The notes below the pieces were generated by a model, which was not told the DNA's origin, searched no databases, and saw nothing but the letters and a program-made list of their open reading frames with translations. 64,000 nt of DNA, taken from NCBI GenBank assembly GCA_963457665.1, contig OY735227.1, positions 47,328,093 through 47,392,092 on the forward strand, written 5' to 3'. The translations under genes and the position numbers were made by a program. This document shows, piece by piece, positions 46,746-57,599 of the stretch. The stretch is from Thysanoteuthis rhombus. Lineage: Eukaryota > Mollusca > Cephalopoda > Oegopsida > Thysanoteuthidae. Position 1 is the stretch's first letter. The number at the start of each line of letters is the position of its first letter.

Positions 46746-46929
46746 CACGGCCAAACTGGGGGAGAGAATTACTGTCTGATTTTCATCCATCTATCTTTTT
46801 CCTGAATTCTTTTTTAGACAGCAATTCACCCCACCCGTTAAGGCGGGTATTTAGTTTAGTTCTATTATAAGGGGTAGGGAATAACACGTTCAGTTGCGTA
46901 GGATTTCTCTTTTCAATTTGTAATATTTT
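46746..46929. other. Unassigned spacer between RTE and Tc1 remnants
   Basis: May hold further endonuclease N-terminal sequence; nothing firm. Confidence 0.3.
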
Positions 46930-47700
46930 ATCATCGATTTAGCAAAGAAGTGAAAGAACTATCAGTAAACAAAATACATAGGAATTTGCTTAAGATCCCA
47001 CCCGCTACGAAAACGCATTTGTTGAAAAGGATGAAAATTTAAAGGAGTTGGATTATTTTTTCCGTTCAGATGAATCAAAAATAGAACTTCTTGGCAAAAA
47101 CCCAGTACAAAATGATGGATGTACCAATGATCCAAAAACACCATCCCTACAATGAAGCACAGTAGATGGAAGTATCATGCTTTGGGTGTGTTTGTTTTTC
47201 AATGCTACGGAGGCACTTCATGTGATGGAAGGAACCATGAATGGAACGATGTATTTTGGAATCTAATGTATTTTCTTCTTTGCAACAGTTGGAGCTTGCA
47301 GAAGGTTGGATTTTTCAACAAGATAACGACCAGAAACAGACAGACAAAATAACTCGTGAATGGTTTGTTCAGAACAATGTCGATGCGCTTCAGGGGCCTA
47401 GTCAATCTCTTTTTGACTCTCATTCAGAATTTATGGCGATGCATCAAAGATCGAATCTATTAGAAGGACATCAGAAACATTCATGATTTAAAAGTCTTTT
47501 GCAAGGAAGAGTGGGCCAAGAATGTTATGGATGGCTGATGTAGGGTTACAAAAACTACTAGCAACACTTCGTACGTGAAGTATAAACCAAGAGTTACGAT
47601 TTCAATAAATTTAAGATCCTGGGGCAATTATTATTGATAAGAACTTCATTTGAATAAATCGTTTTCTTATTTTGACCGGTATTGTGAAACTTGATTTTAG
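46930..47700 (+). pseudogene. Tc1-like transposase pseudogene (DD34E type)
   Basis: Frames follow the C-terminal two thirds of a Tc1 transposase: RSDESKIELLGKNPVQ around the first catalytic Asp (usual FSDESKF), STVDGSIMLWVCLF, AEGWIFQQDNDQKQT with the second Asp at about 47324, VDALQGPSQS, and IQNLW at 47422-47433 where the family has IENLW. The third catalytic residue (Glu) is thus Gln. VFCKEEWAKN follows. An insertion at about 47064 and several frameshifts add to the damage. The N-terminal paired-like DNA-binding part is mostly missing, and TIRs were not identified. Tc1 proteins are about 340 residues. Confidence 0.88.
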
Positions 47701-47972
47701 CCCCCAAATGTACGACGAGTCATTTCCTCGACATTCCTCATCGTCTGTTCGTGGACCAAGACACATTTGGCAACCCAGCCTATGACAGTGACAGAGACGA
47801 TGGCGGCCATTTCACGCTGATCGACTGAACGTCGTGTTTGCACTGACGTCCGCACGGATGTCGGATGAAATGGTTGAGACGCAAAGTAATTCCCATAAGC
47901 ATGACCACTTAGGCTACTGAACAAGACCTCTGACCATTGCAACACTAAATGAATTCTCTGCCGAGGTGACAT
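47697..47972 (-). other. Unrecognised 91-codon open frame in CpG-richer DNA
   Basis: The frame begins MSPRQRIHLVLQWSEVLF and is open to a stop at 47697, next to the Tc1 remnant. CpG and GC content are above the surroundings, and the + strand has GATGGCGGCC, a YY1-like core. It could be an exon, promoter-proximal DNA or part of an unknown element. No splice sites were matched. Confidence 0.25.
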
Positions 47973-48476
47973 TCTATTTCTCTTTAGGTTTCAAATTTCG
48001 TTTCAAGTGTAGAATCCGGCCCCCAAAACTGGTTTAAGTCTAAAACAGCAACTTTCAGATTACACTGTAATTAAAATTCAATTTAATTAAATCATAACAA
48101 ACATCAAATGTCAAATTCAGACTACACTTACACAAAAGAATTGGAGTTGGAATTCTACATTTATCCTTGTTTAGATTAAATAAAAAAAATTAAATTTTGA
48201 TATCTGTTTGACCTGAAAATTCTCGCTTTTGACTCGAATCAATTTTTGGATCTGGATCTAAATTTGATCCGGAAATTCAAGTTCATTTTCTTTCCATCAG
48301 TGATACAAACATTGTTACTGCATTGTATTTATAAGGCTTAACATAGTTTTAGATTGAAGGGATAAGTAAGGGGTAATTCACTCAGTAGTAATGATCGACG
48401 AGACCAACTTGCTAAACATTAAACCCCGGCAAGGCAACCATCAATGAACTTATCTCCTATAATCGTTCGATAATTC

Positions 48477-48478
<2 letters not shown>
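47973..48478. other. No recognised gene
   Basis: AT-rich, nothing recognised. Confidence 0.4.

Positions 48479-48522
<44 letters not shown>
48479..48522. repeat. (TA)n microsatellite
   Basis: About 42 bp of TA, broken by one GT. Confidence 0.95.
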
Positions 48523-48529
<7 letters not shown>

Positions 48530-48584
48530 AGCAAAGTAATTGTTTTCACCTCAAATTTTCATCTCATGTTTTTCAGTGTTATTC

Positions 48585-48870
48585 GTTTCTTTCAATGCAA
48601 CAATATGTATCAAGAAATTGATGTATATGATGCGACAAAATGATTATGAATCGCGTTATATTATACAGAAACTCTCATTTCAAATGATTTTCGGTCAATA
48701 CACGATTATTGTATCACTTTGCCTAGACTAGAATAAGCGATTGAAGAAAATGGGGCTGCTGTAGGAATCAAACCTGCGACGATAGGCTAGCCTCTTCAAC
48801 GTACCGTTGCTCTTACCTTTGAGCTAAACAGCCACCAGTGATGTAAAGGCCCAAATTACTGTTTTTCTCT
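48585..48870 (-). mobile_element. tRNA-like dispersed repeat (family C), copy 2, with cloverleaf-like head
   Basis: On the minus strand, 48832-48753 reads GGCTGTTTAGCTCAAAGGTA at the 5' side and AGGTTTGATTCCTACAGCAG at the 3' side. A seven-pair acceptor stem (GGCTGTT with AGCAGCC, one G-T pair), a four-pair D stem (GCTC/GAGC) and a T arm with one mismatch can form. The anticodon arm is not normal, so this is a tRNA-derived repeat rather than a gene. The body (about 48590-48650) matches copies 1 and 3. Confidence 0.7.
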
Positions 48871-48894
48871 AAAATGTGTATGATACCCTGTGGG

Positions 48895-49062
48895 TCGCAG
48901 GTTCGTTTCCTTTATTATCATTCCGTCGGGTCATATATATCTATTTCTTGATACATGACTGTCGCATTGAAAGAAACAAACAGAAAAGAATAGACCAAAA
49001 ATAAACGAGATGAGAATTTGGAATGGAAACAGTTATTTGGACCTTTGCATTACTGGTGGCTG
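48895..49062 (+). mobile_element. tRNA-like dispersed repeat (family C), copy 3, opposite strand
   Basis: It starts with a box B remnant (GTCGCAGGTTCGTTTCC at 48895), continues ATTATCATTCCGTCGGGTCA and ACTGTCGCATTGAAAGAAAC, and ends CTTTGCATTACTGGTGGCTG, the same string that begins the tRNA-like head of copy 2. It lies in opposite orientation to copy 2, forming an inverted pair. Confidence 0.7.
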
Positions 49063-49082
49063 TATATATAAGAGGGATTATA

Positions 49083-49128
49083 TGTGTGTGTGTGTGTTCA
49101 TGTGTGCGTATGTGCATGCACGTGTAGG
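49083..49128. repeat. (GT)n-rich microsatellite
   Basis: Short GT runs with AT and CA interruptions. Confidence 0.85.
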
Positions 49129-49192
49129 AGTACCAGTTGCTCTTACCAGCTGGGGAGGTCGTTCCCTGCAGCCATCTTGATCTTCATACGTA

Positions 49193-49414
49193 TTGCACAC
49201 TTCAACATGGACGACAGAGAAGGGGGATCGGGCTAAATATTTCCTTCATACTAAGTGCCCAGGCATAGCAGCTCAAAGTATTGAAGCTGCTCACATCGTT
49301 TGCCAAGAAGAAAAGAAGTACAAAGTGGCGTTGACGGGGTTGAACCCTGTGAACCTTGCAAGAGAGAAGTTGAAGTCTTTTGATATAATGACGCCTAAAC
49401 ACTTGTATCAATGA
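49193..49414 (+). other. Unrecognised open frame, 73 codons without a good ATG
   Basis: The frame reads TWTTEKGDRAKYFLHTKC, then IEAAHIVCQEEKKYKVALTG, then LNPVNLAREKLKSF, to a TGA at about 49412. Its charged composition is more protein-like than most frames here. It opens with TTG after an in-frame TGA, and no splice site was matched, so it may be an unclassified transposon fragment. Confidence 0.25.
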
Positions 49415-49794
49415 CCAATGACATCATCAGCTGACCAGCAGCCTCTCTAATCTCAACTGCATAAGCACCACTACGCCACACAATTATGTCCCTCTGTTCT
49501 TGAAGTCTCTTGAGCGCAACAACCAACCAGATATTACCAAAGCCCGCGTGACCTTCTCACCTCTCAACGCCATTTTCACCTTTGACCTCTGGTTGTAAGG
49601 ACAAAAAAGATTGGCGAGCCAAAATATACAGGAAGTTCCGGACGATTACAGTTAAGTTGTAGTTTAATGTGATGCCTCAACCAGTGGCGAATACCTGAAA
49701 CCCTAGCCAAAGGCTGAAGCGTCCGATAAGGGAAAGAAAACGGTTTAATACTCATCTTCAATGATGTAAGAGGCCAAGTGCCCTCACGCATACA
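49415..49794. other. No recognised gene
   Basis: Slightly GC-richer; the minus frame 49791-49576 is unrecognised. Confidence 0.35.
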
Positions 49795-49860
49795 TATTCA
49801 TACAAACATACACATACATACAAACATACACATACATACAAACATACACATACATATCAA
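49795..49860. repeat. CATA-type tandem repeat
   Basis: About three 20-bp units of CATACAAACATACACATACA. Confidence 0.95.
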
Positions 49861-49954
49861 TCTATGTGTGTTTGTATACCGGAAAGAAGAAATAAATGTT
49901 ATTTCAAAATATAATTGAGATTCTTAAAATTAATGATAAATAAATAATAAATGA

Positions 49955-50275
49955 ATAATGATAGGTCGACTGGATATGTATGCATCAAGCGTAGTAGGCT
50001 GGAGATTTCAACATTTACTTCTTATTATGTTTACGAAAGACATATTTGTTTTTTAAACCTCTCTCGACATAGGTTTTCCAGGAATTCAATTTGCAATGCA
50101 AATTTATGCTTAATTCATCACTTATGTCTCATGTTTATGTCTTGCAGCATTTTTGAAAACAGACTTTTTAGTATTCACTGACTGACAGAATGTGAGAGAA
50201 GTAATTTATTCATTGACCTTCCCTATTTTTTATTTGGTCACCCCCAACAAGGCACGATGGTTTCTACTGAAAGGT
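49955..50275 (+). repeat. Dispersed repeat family A, copy 5
   Basis: Landmarks are GTAGGCTGGAGATTTCAAC, CTTCTTATTATGTTTAC, TCTTGCAGCATTTTTGAAAA, GAGAGAAGTAATTTATTCAT and CACGATGGTTTCTACTG. The right end is slightly truncated. Confidence 0.78.
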
Positions 50276-50539
50276 AATGAAAAACAACTAACGGCAATTT
50301 TGTACGTGAATTATATATCAAACGCTACGATTTCTATGAATTTCAAGACTTCAAAAATGATTAACCAAACTTGTATCATATTTTAACTTACGATACTTTC
50401 ACTTAATGACTGAAGAAAATAAGCAATACATTGAAAAAATCCAGTCTTGTACTTCTTTCTTTTTTTGTTTTTGTTTTTCCTTCGTTTTTTTTTACAATCT
50501 GCTTTCAAGTCGTATCGATCAATGCTTGTTTTTTTTAAT

Positions 50540-50540
<1 letters not shown>

Positions 50541-50571
<31 letters not shown>

Positions 50572-51103
50572 GTCCACACCAGTTGCCTTATCGTCATTTC
50601 TGGAGACTGAGTGACAGAAAGTCTCTTCATGTCTCCAGCCCTCCTCCCAACACTCTCAATCCACAGCATGTTGTGGGTCGTAGTTTCACACCGGTTCCCT
50701 GGTGGTCATCACAGAAGTCTCCAATTCTCCTCTCATTGTCCTTACATCTCACAAGAGAGCTATGTTTTGTACCGTTTCAACCTTCCCAAGTTTCACTTAC
50801 ACGTCTTTTTTCCTTTTAGCAATTAGATCATTTCTGACGACTGGGCTCGTAAGTCTCATACTTACAGTTTTCTCCAGCTCCTCTTGTCGTGTTCCGAGTG
50901 TACCTACTATAATTAGTACTATTCTGATCCTTCGTGTCTCAGCTTTTTTTCAGCTCCCTTGCCAACTCCTGGTATTTTCTTAGCTCTCTTCCATCTACAC
51001 TCTATGAACCACAGCCACATCGATCATTCGGCAGGTCTTCTTTTCTAAGTCCACGACAACTATGTCCGGTCTTCTTGCTTGGATGGAATGGTCGAAGTCA
51101 CAG
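50541..51103 (-). mobile_element. RLE-type retrotransposon, 3' end, strongly 5'-truncated
   Basis: The minus strand starts at 51103 directly after a microsatellite with CDFDHSIQARRPDIVVVDLE, KKTCRMIDVAVV, the core of the restriction-like endonuclease. Decayed C-terminus follows (IVGTLGTRQEE-like and MRLTSPVV near 50850), then one 3' UTR module (ACCGGTGTGAAACTACGACC on the minus strand), then a GAT-type tail (ATC repeats 50540-50571). The truncated 5' end abutting AAT/AAC repeats recalls the other RLE copies. Confidence 0.85.
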
Positions 51104-51139
<36 letters not shown>

Positions 51140-51174
51140 GTTGTTGTTGCTGTTGTTGTTGTTGTTGGTGTTGT
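51104..51174. repeat. (TTA)n(TTG)n microsatellite at the RLE 5' junction
   Basis: About twelve TTA units are followed by TTG units; on the minus strand these are AAC then AAT, immediately upstream of the truncated RLE copy. Confidence 0.95.
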
Positions 51175-51927
51175 CATTTTAAAAAATTTAGGAAGAAGAA
51201 GGAAAAATGACGAAAGCTGTTCAGTGGATGAGCACAATTAAAATGTAAGTTTAAGAAACTGCCTCTGTAATGTTCCTGCGCAGAGACCACTTCCTGCAGA
51301 CATTAGGTCGGTATAACCTGATCCAGTTTTTGACCCAGTCATCATCATGATCATCGTAATAAAACTGAATCAAGAACTGCAATTATTTGCAAAATAAGTA
51401 CAAAAATCACTCATCATCATCCTTATCATCAGAACAACCATCTTTTGGGTGCAATTCACACCAATAACAACGTAGTCTTCACAATATCTTTTCTGATTGT
51501 GAATAAGTACAAAAAAAAAATCAAAGCAAACCTGTTTTTAACACTCATTAATGAATCATTTGAATGGAAATGAAAATGAAACCTCACTTTTAAATTGGGT
51601 AAGTGTCAGTTTAAATATCGGCTGTGTGTGGTTGGCTGACACATCTTCGAATACCTTATATTTAAAATGGCAATTTGAAGAAATAAGGGATCCATGCAGA
51701 AAAAAGAACATTTCGGTTTTTGAGAAAAAGTTAAAGAAGTTAAAATCAGTCCAATAATGATGGTAAAAAAATTGTATGTTTGTCTAAATCTATTACAGAA
51801 TCATCAAGACTAGTGGTTCTCAGAGCAGAAAGTACTTGGCTCTAAGCGGTGGAATTTCTTATAGGGATGATTTTAAAATAGGGTCCAGGTTCATATAATG
51901 GAAAGTATATTCTTTAAAAGTCCTCTG
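51175..51927. other. No recognised gene
   Basis: CTAGTGGTTCTCAGAGC at 51812 resembles the left end of a hAT element, but no matching right end or transposase was seen. The rest is unassigned. Confidence 0.3.
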
Positions 51928-52375
51928 CAGCAGCAGTCTTTTAGCTTCTGTCGTTGGATTGGCGTCAAGTTTTCTGAACGTGTCTAATGTCACGTCATCT
52001 TATAATTTGCTGGCCATACTTTCGCATATGATCTCTTGGAATCTACATTGTGAGTTGTGGTGTGCATCGGCTTTCTGATATTCTCGCTACATGACCAGCC
52101 CATTGCAATTTGGGTTTTCTGATGGATTTTATGATATTTCTTACTCTTTTTTTCTCTCTGATATATCGTATTATATATGGTATCTCCATGTGATTTTGAG
52201 CATGATTCTTTCATGTGTATGTTCCATGATTCTCAGTTTTAGGGCCAATCTCTTGGTTAGGTTCCATGTTTCAACTCCATAGGTGATGCATTGGTCGTAT
52301 ACTCTTCTTTTTAGACTAATAGGATTTTTCGTTCTTAAAGATTGAGCTTGAGCATAGAATGATTCTTTGAAAATG
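51928..52375 (-). mobile_element. RTE 3' end, 5'-truncated copy
   Basis: The right boundary is near 52375. On the minus strand the sequence runs through the C-terminal region (ATGGAACCTAACCAAGAGAT, the MEPNQ motif seen also at 8125 and 30190; CTGGTCATGTAGCGAGAATA) to the shared 3' end near 51930. The tail is CTG-like rather than GAT. The 74-codon frame at 52214-51990 is part of it. Confidence 0.82.
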
Positions 52376-55300
52376 GGGTTGATGAATTGAAGAAACCTGC
52401 AATATCAATGTAAGGAATCTGACCTGTATCTCTTATAACTACTGGTGTAGACTAAAATGCAAAATGACATTTCTGAATTCGTTTCAGTGGAATTGGTGGG
52501 TAAAAATTATCACCTTTGAGTGGAAGCACCCATTGTTAAGGACATAGAATGAAAAAAAAAACACTGTTTATTATTATAGTAGATCAGATGACCAAGTCGC
52601 AAAATGAAGGGACGTGAGTTCAAATCTCAACAAGAGCTTATTCCTTATTTCCAATCATCACTCTTTACAAACGGCAATAGAATGACAATCTTTGCTGTGG
52701 CGATGGAACCACAATAAGATGAAAATAATACTAATTAGAAATGAATAATGGTTGAAAATGGTTCATCGGATTAATCATAAAATCAAGATTATATCACAAC
52801 TGATACAAGAAGAGGACGTAAAACAATTACAAATATAATTCCAAGCGTTTCAGAGGAATGAAACGTCAATCTATTTAATCAAATATTCTATTTTGTCATG
52901 AACAGTAAGAATTTTCGTAATTCAAGCAACAAGGCAGCTGATAGAGAGGGTGTTTGAGTTTCCTCCAAAGATCATGGTTTATCTCTGATCCATGCTGTTT
53001 ACTAATGGCCGTAGACTGACGATCGTTGAGATGAAAAACTACAAAAATAAAGATGAAAGAAACACCATATAGAAATTAATAAAAATGCAACAAATCAATC
53101 GATTTATTTTCGAATAGTTTTCTTCAAACTTCCCAAATAATTTTTTATCAATGAAAAGAAGCAAAAAATGTTTCAAAGGTTTACTTAGGGACTTGTCTAC
53201 GAAAAAAAAAACCCCTACAGTCAACTCTCATCAATATTTTGATTTGTATTCCTTTCATGATAACCCATTTATGCCTATAGACCTATATTTAGTATATTTG
53301 AAATATAGAAAATATGAAATAAAGCGGATCAAATTACTTATGAGCACAATCAAGATGATAAGAAACATGCTATCATTTTTTACAAATAAATCAACATTGC
53401 AATGCAATTCTTTCATTTACCCCATATTTCTAATAATACTAGAATTTGACATATGCATAAATGGGTAAATTTCAGCTGCTTTTATTACAACTCTCCGATC
53501 GTCATACATCAGTTTGAATGTCTGAAACTACCAGGCTTCATGGACAAATCGGTGACACAGCTGTCGCGGAAAAGTAATATGACTTCAAATCTTACCAGGG
53601 ACGTGTTTTTTTTCTATATTTCTAATCTGTTTTGCGTACTTACAATTGAAGGATGGCAGAAGTGATAAAAAGCAATTATGATTAAGATGAAAAAACAATG
53701 GTCCTTAATCATATTAAATAACATTATATATAAAACACGATGTGTGCCAGTTGCTTGCTTAGTTTGCCCACATGTTACAGGAGAAAGGAAGTATGTTACA
53801 GAAATAACATTTAATTTAGATTTCTCTACATTCCACTTCCTTCCATCCGTGAGTCTACGCTACCCATCGTTCCCTTCCACCAGCACGGCAACACCTAACC
53901 TTCCCCCCAATGTAAAAGATGGAAATGGAGGTGTCAAGACTTCTCAAAATGAATGATTTTGTTGAAAAGTAAAGCTTTTCATAATTATCCGTCTACATCC
54001 AATGAAACAGTCATCATTTTCGACGACACGAGTACTAGTAACACTAGATTTAGATAGTCTTTGCCGATGAAAACCAGGCTCCTAACGAATTTATACTGCT
54101 CAGAAATACGGTCGATATTCTGTGTATCGAGCAAAAAGATGCAATAACATATTTTCTACTTCATCTCTCCAATTTATATCTGCAGCGAATGTCGATCAGT
54201 AATACGAATTCTAAAATGAATTTCTCCAACACCAAACTGAAAAATGTTGAAAGGAAAGAAGGGAAGAGAGAGTGGGTCGAGAAAGAGGAATATCTTTTTT
54301 CACGTCACACCACGTCACTTTTTTTTCTTTTTAAAAAAATCTATTCTCGAAATAAAAATGAGATGCAAGACATTTTTTGATGTTGAGAATATCTAAACTT
54401 CACATTATTCTTGTTTTTAAATCAATGTTCAAAACAAATAGTTTTATTACAGGCAGATTTTGAACAGCCGGTTCTTTTTCTTATTCTGTTTGTAGAAAAG
54501 AAAGTAATACAGTTTTGTTTTTTCTCTAAGTCAAACCTGTCATATCTTTTACAAGTCTCATGCAACAGTTTGCGACCGACTAACCAAAATCAGCTGGCTG
54601 GACGAATCGAAATCCTCTTTATAATTGCTTTAAGTTAAACTTAACCAAAACTGCTGCTGATATATGATGTCTGCTTAATAATATTCCTTTCTATGTCGGC
54701 TCTGTATCGTAGGTAAATGAATGATATTTTATTTGTCGGCAAAATTTGATTGATTCTCTCAAGTATTAACAGATTGTACGTGAAACTTAGTGGATAATAA
54801 TCAACTGTATGATGAATCATGTTTACTGTTGATATTTCTTAAAACTGTATTTAATTATTCTAAATGTTATATAAAATATATGCAAATGAGCTTCCCTTTG
54901 AAATGTGTCGTTTACATGTAGTCCAGCAAATACCATCGACGATGCTCTTCAGAACGACTTGCTACATTTGTCATAACTACTTTTTATACTTTGGGCTTCT
55001 GGGATGAAACATATTCATTATATTACACATTTTCCATTGTTAGTATGGGTGAGTCTTTTTTTTTTCTTAATTCTTTATCAATCTTATTGTAGCGTTTCTG
55101 GCTGACGCCTTCTTCAGCCGTTAAAACAAACAGTGAGAAGTCGGGATAAAGAAATCCCCTTCGAGGTCTTCTTCACAACTAGGCTAAGGAAGAATGATTT
55201 GGCAATGTTTCCGTCTTGTAGAGGGAATTGTGTCTACTCAAGAGGTGAGACCAATTTTCAAGTACAATTTCAAATAAGGACATAATGATACTCAAGCTGC

Positions 55301-55785
55301 TGATGACCTTCATAAATCATTTAGAGTGAACTCAAGATAAAAATAGTGTGAAATACTCTGCAGTGGTTTAGAAAAAGTGAAAATATATTCAATATGCTTA
55401 TCAAATTATATATAAGAAAATATGAAAAATTATCGCGGTGCAAGACTAACGACACCCTCTGTGCTCACACATACACATATATATACACTTATGCACCGTT
55501 CAGATATTAGAAGATTATTGTGGTAGAGTTTCACATATAAACAGTAAAAAGCGAAATTTCCTATAAGATAATTTAAAAAAAATCAAATATCAGTACAAGG
55601 GAAATCATTCAGTTTCAAATTAGATGCATTCAAACAGAATGAAACTAACGAAGTGAAACAAAAACATGACAAGTAATTTTCAAAATACAATCCCACCTGA
55701 AGATAGGGTTTCTATCTGTATAAAATCTCGTTTTTATTGAAAATAACGTCCACATTATTTATACAAAAACAACGCATTAGTTACA

Positions 55786-55786
<1 letters not shown>
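52376..55786. other. Unassigned 3.4-kb stretch
   Basis: AT-rich. The longest frame is 105 codons (53151-53468, +), lysine-, isoleucine- and phenylalanine-rich, with no recognised family. Frames at 53453, 53678, 54189 and 54411 are also unrecognised. No microsatellite longer than about 15 bp, RNA gene or transposon seen. Confidence 0.4.

Positions 55787-55883
<97 letters not shown>
55787..55883. repeat. (TA)n(GT)n microsatellite
   Basis: About 58 bp of TA, then GT, then three GTAT units. Confidence 0.95.
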
Positions 55884-55959
55884 AGTTACCAACTCTTGCG
55901 AAATTCTCGCCTGCCAAAAAGCGTTTAGTCACTCCTTTTTAAACACACCCACAATCATA

Positions 55960-56150
55960 CAGTCCCTTCACCGAGCCCTCGTGTCGTCGCGCAAAATACT
56001 TACCAACATACATTAACAGATTGCCAAAAATGTTCCGCTTGGAAAGCAGTCTATCGTTGGAGCCTTGAATTGCCAGTTTCTGCTGCGTTTGTTCGTTCGG
56101 AATTTTTGTTCGTCATCTTCAACGAGTTCAACACCCGTAAATTTTTATTA
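55960..56150 (-). promoter_or_regulatory. CpG-rich patch with a strong minus-strand splice donor; possible first exon
   Basis: CpGs are concentrated here (for example GTCGTCGCGCAAAATAC and TTCGTTCGG). On the minus strand ATGTTG/GTAAGTATTT at about 56005 is a strong donor. The sequence before it is open for about 37 codons in one frame (PNEQTQQKLAIQGSNDRLLS, then KRNIFGNLLMYV), with no acceptor or start codon visible. A GA tract lies just upstream on that strand. This would suit a promoter and 5' exon; evidence is compositional only. Confidence 0.3.
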
Positions 56151-56156
56151 ATACTA

Positions 56157-56158
<2 letters not shown>

Positions 56159-56201
<43 letters not shown>
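56159..56201. repeat. (CT)n microsatellite
   Basis: About 42 bp of pure CT (GA on the minus strand). Confidence 0.97.
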
Positions 56202-56203
<2 letters not shown>

Positions 56204-56799
56204 CGATTTAATTTGTTTGAAACTCATATGAAACGAAGAAAACTCTGAGAAAGACAGTGACCCGACCGTTAATGTGCAGAGAGGATCAAAGGGTTCACTT
56301 ATCAGATGTGGAAAAATGGAGCAACGGAATGGTGAAAGAAAAGGGAACGTGAGAGGAAAAAGCAGGAGGAAATGGGTTGGAGAGTTTCCTCCAAATTTTG
56401 TGCGTGTGCACGAGTAAACACATTTTGCTACCAGCGCACAACAAAAATAATGTGCACAGAAAAAAATTCAAAAGTTTTGATGGAGCATTTACTTGGAAGA
56501 GTTTGATTCTTTGAGAAGGTTTGTAAGAAAATGACTGAGAGATACATTGAATAAGACGAAAAAAGAAGCGGAAAGAGAAAGGTGGATAAAAGCAAGACGT
56601 AAATGGTCAGATGGGGATACAGTGATGCCGGGCAGTATTCGAATTCACTAAGAACGAAAGAAAATGCACGGAACATTAAAATGGAGGATTAAGTCGTTGG
56701 TTATTGATAGTCAATGAAAAGCAGAATGGTGAGGTTGTTGATTGGAAAAGGGTGTTGCATCAAAGTTACAAGTGTGTACGTTATGTCATCTTTGTAAAC

Positions 56800-56802
<3 letters not shown>
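56202..56802. other. No recognised gene
   Basis: Purine-rich near 56330-56390. The minus frame 56676-56428 is unrecognised. Confidence 0.4.
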
Positions 56803-56853
<51 letters not shown>

Positions 56854-56884
56854 GTTAGTGTTTGTGTATGTATGAAAGCTTACA

Positions 56885-56916
<32 letters not shown>

Positions 56917-57240
56917 TGTATACTTTTGTGGTTGTGTTTGGATGTACATTCATTCCTATAGTACGAATATACACACACACACACACACATATATATGTGT
57001 GTGTGTGTGTGCATACATGCATATTCATCACATATATACATATTTATATTCGTCACACACACACACATAGATATGTGTGTGTGTGTGTGTGTGCATTTTT
57101 ACTATTGGAATAAATGTACATCCAAACACAATAGCACACTCATCTTCACACAAATATAAGGACACATATATATGTGCACACACGCCTACGAGTGTGTGTC
57201 TGTGTGTACGTGTGCAAGCACATGTGCTGTTTTTGAACGT
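56803..57240. repeat. Cluster of TA, CA and GT microsatellites
   Basis: TA at 56803-56851, then alternating CA, TA and GT runs to about 57240. GGATGTACATTCATTCCTAT (56940) and its near reverse complement GGAATAAATGTACATCC (57107-57123) flank the CA/GT part, so the cluster is partly palindromic. All frames here are dipeptide artefacts. Confidence 0.92.
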
Positions 57241-57599
57241 TTGTGTGTCTTCCTCCAAAGGAATAAAGACAAACTGAAGTGTTTTGAACCGTCGAACAGG
57301 TGTCCTCCCAATAAATCTTTTTGGTTTGCTATTATACGGTATAGCAGGGTGGCTGTATTTTCGACACAGAAGGAAAATTTCAAATGAGTTTTTCCTTTAC
57401 CGATTTTGTGGTTTATCCTTAAGATTGAAAAAGTACACAAACACACACACACACATACATACGTACACATGTATAGATATGTCTATAATGGGTGGTTATC
57501 AAATCCTTTGCACAGCTTCCAAATTGACAGAATTTCTAACAAATGAAACTCAAAATGCATTCAGACCAAATTGAATCTTATAAAGTTACGAATCAAAAT
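57241..57599. other. No recognised gene; short (CA)n at 57437-57455
   Basis: A + frame of 96 codons at 57284 is unrecognised. Confidence 0.35.

Noticed and set aside
53151-53468. 105-codon frame as a host gene
   Set aside because: AT-driven K/I/F-rich composition, no start context, splice sites or recognisable domain.
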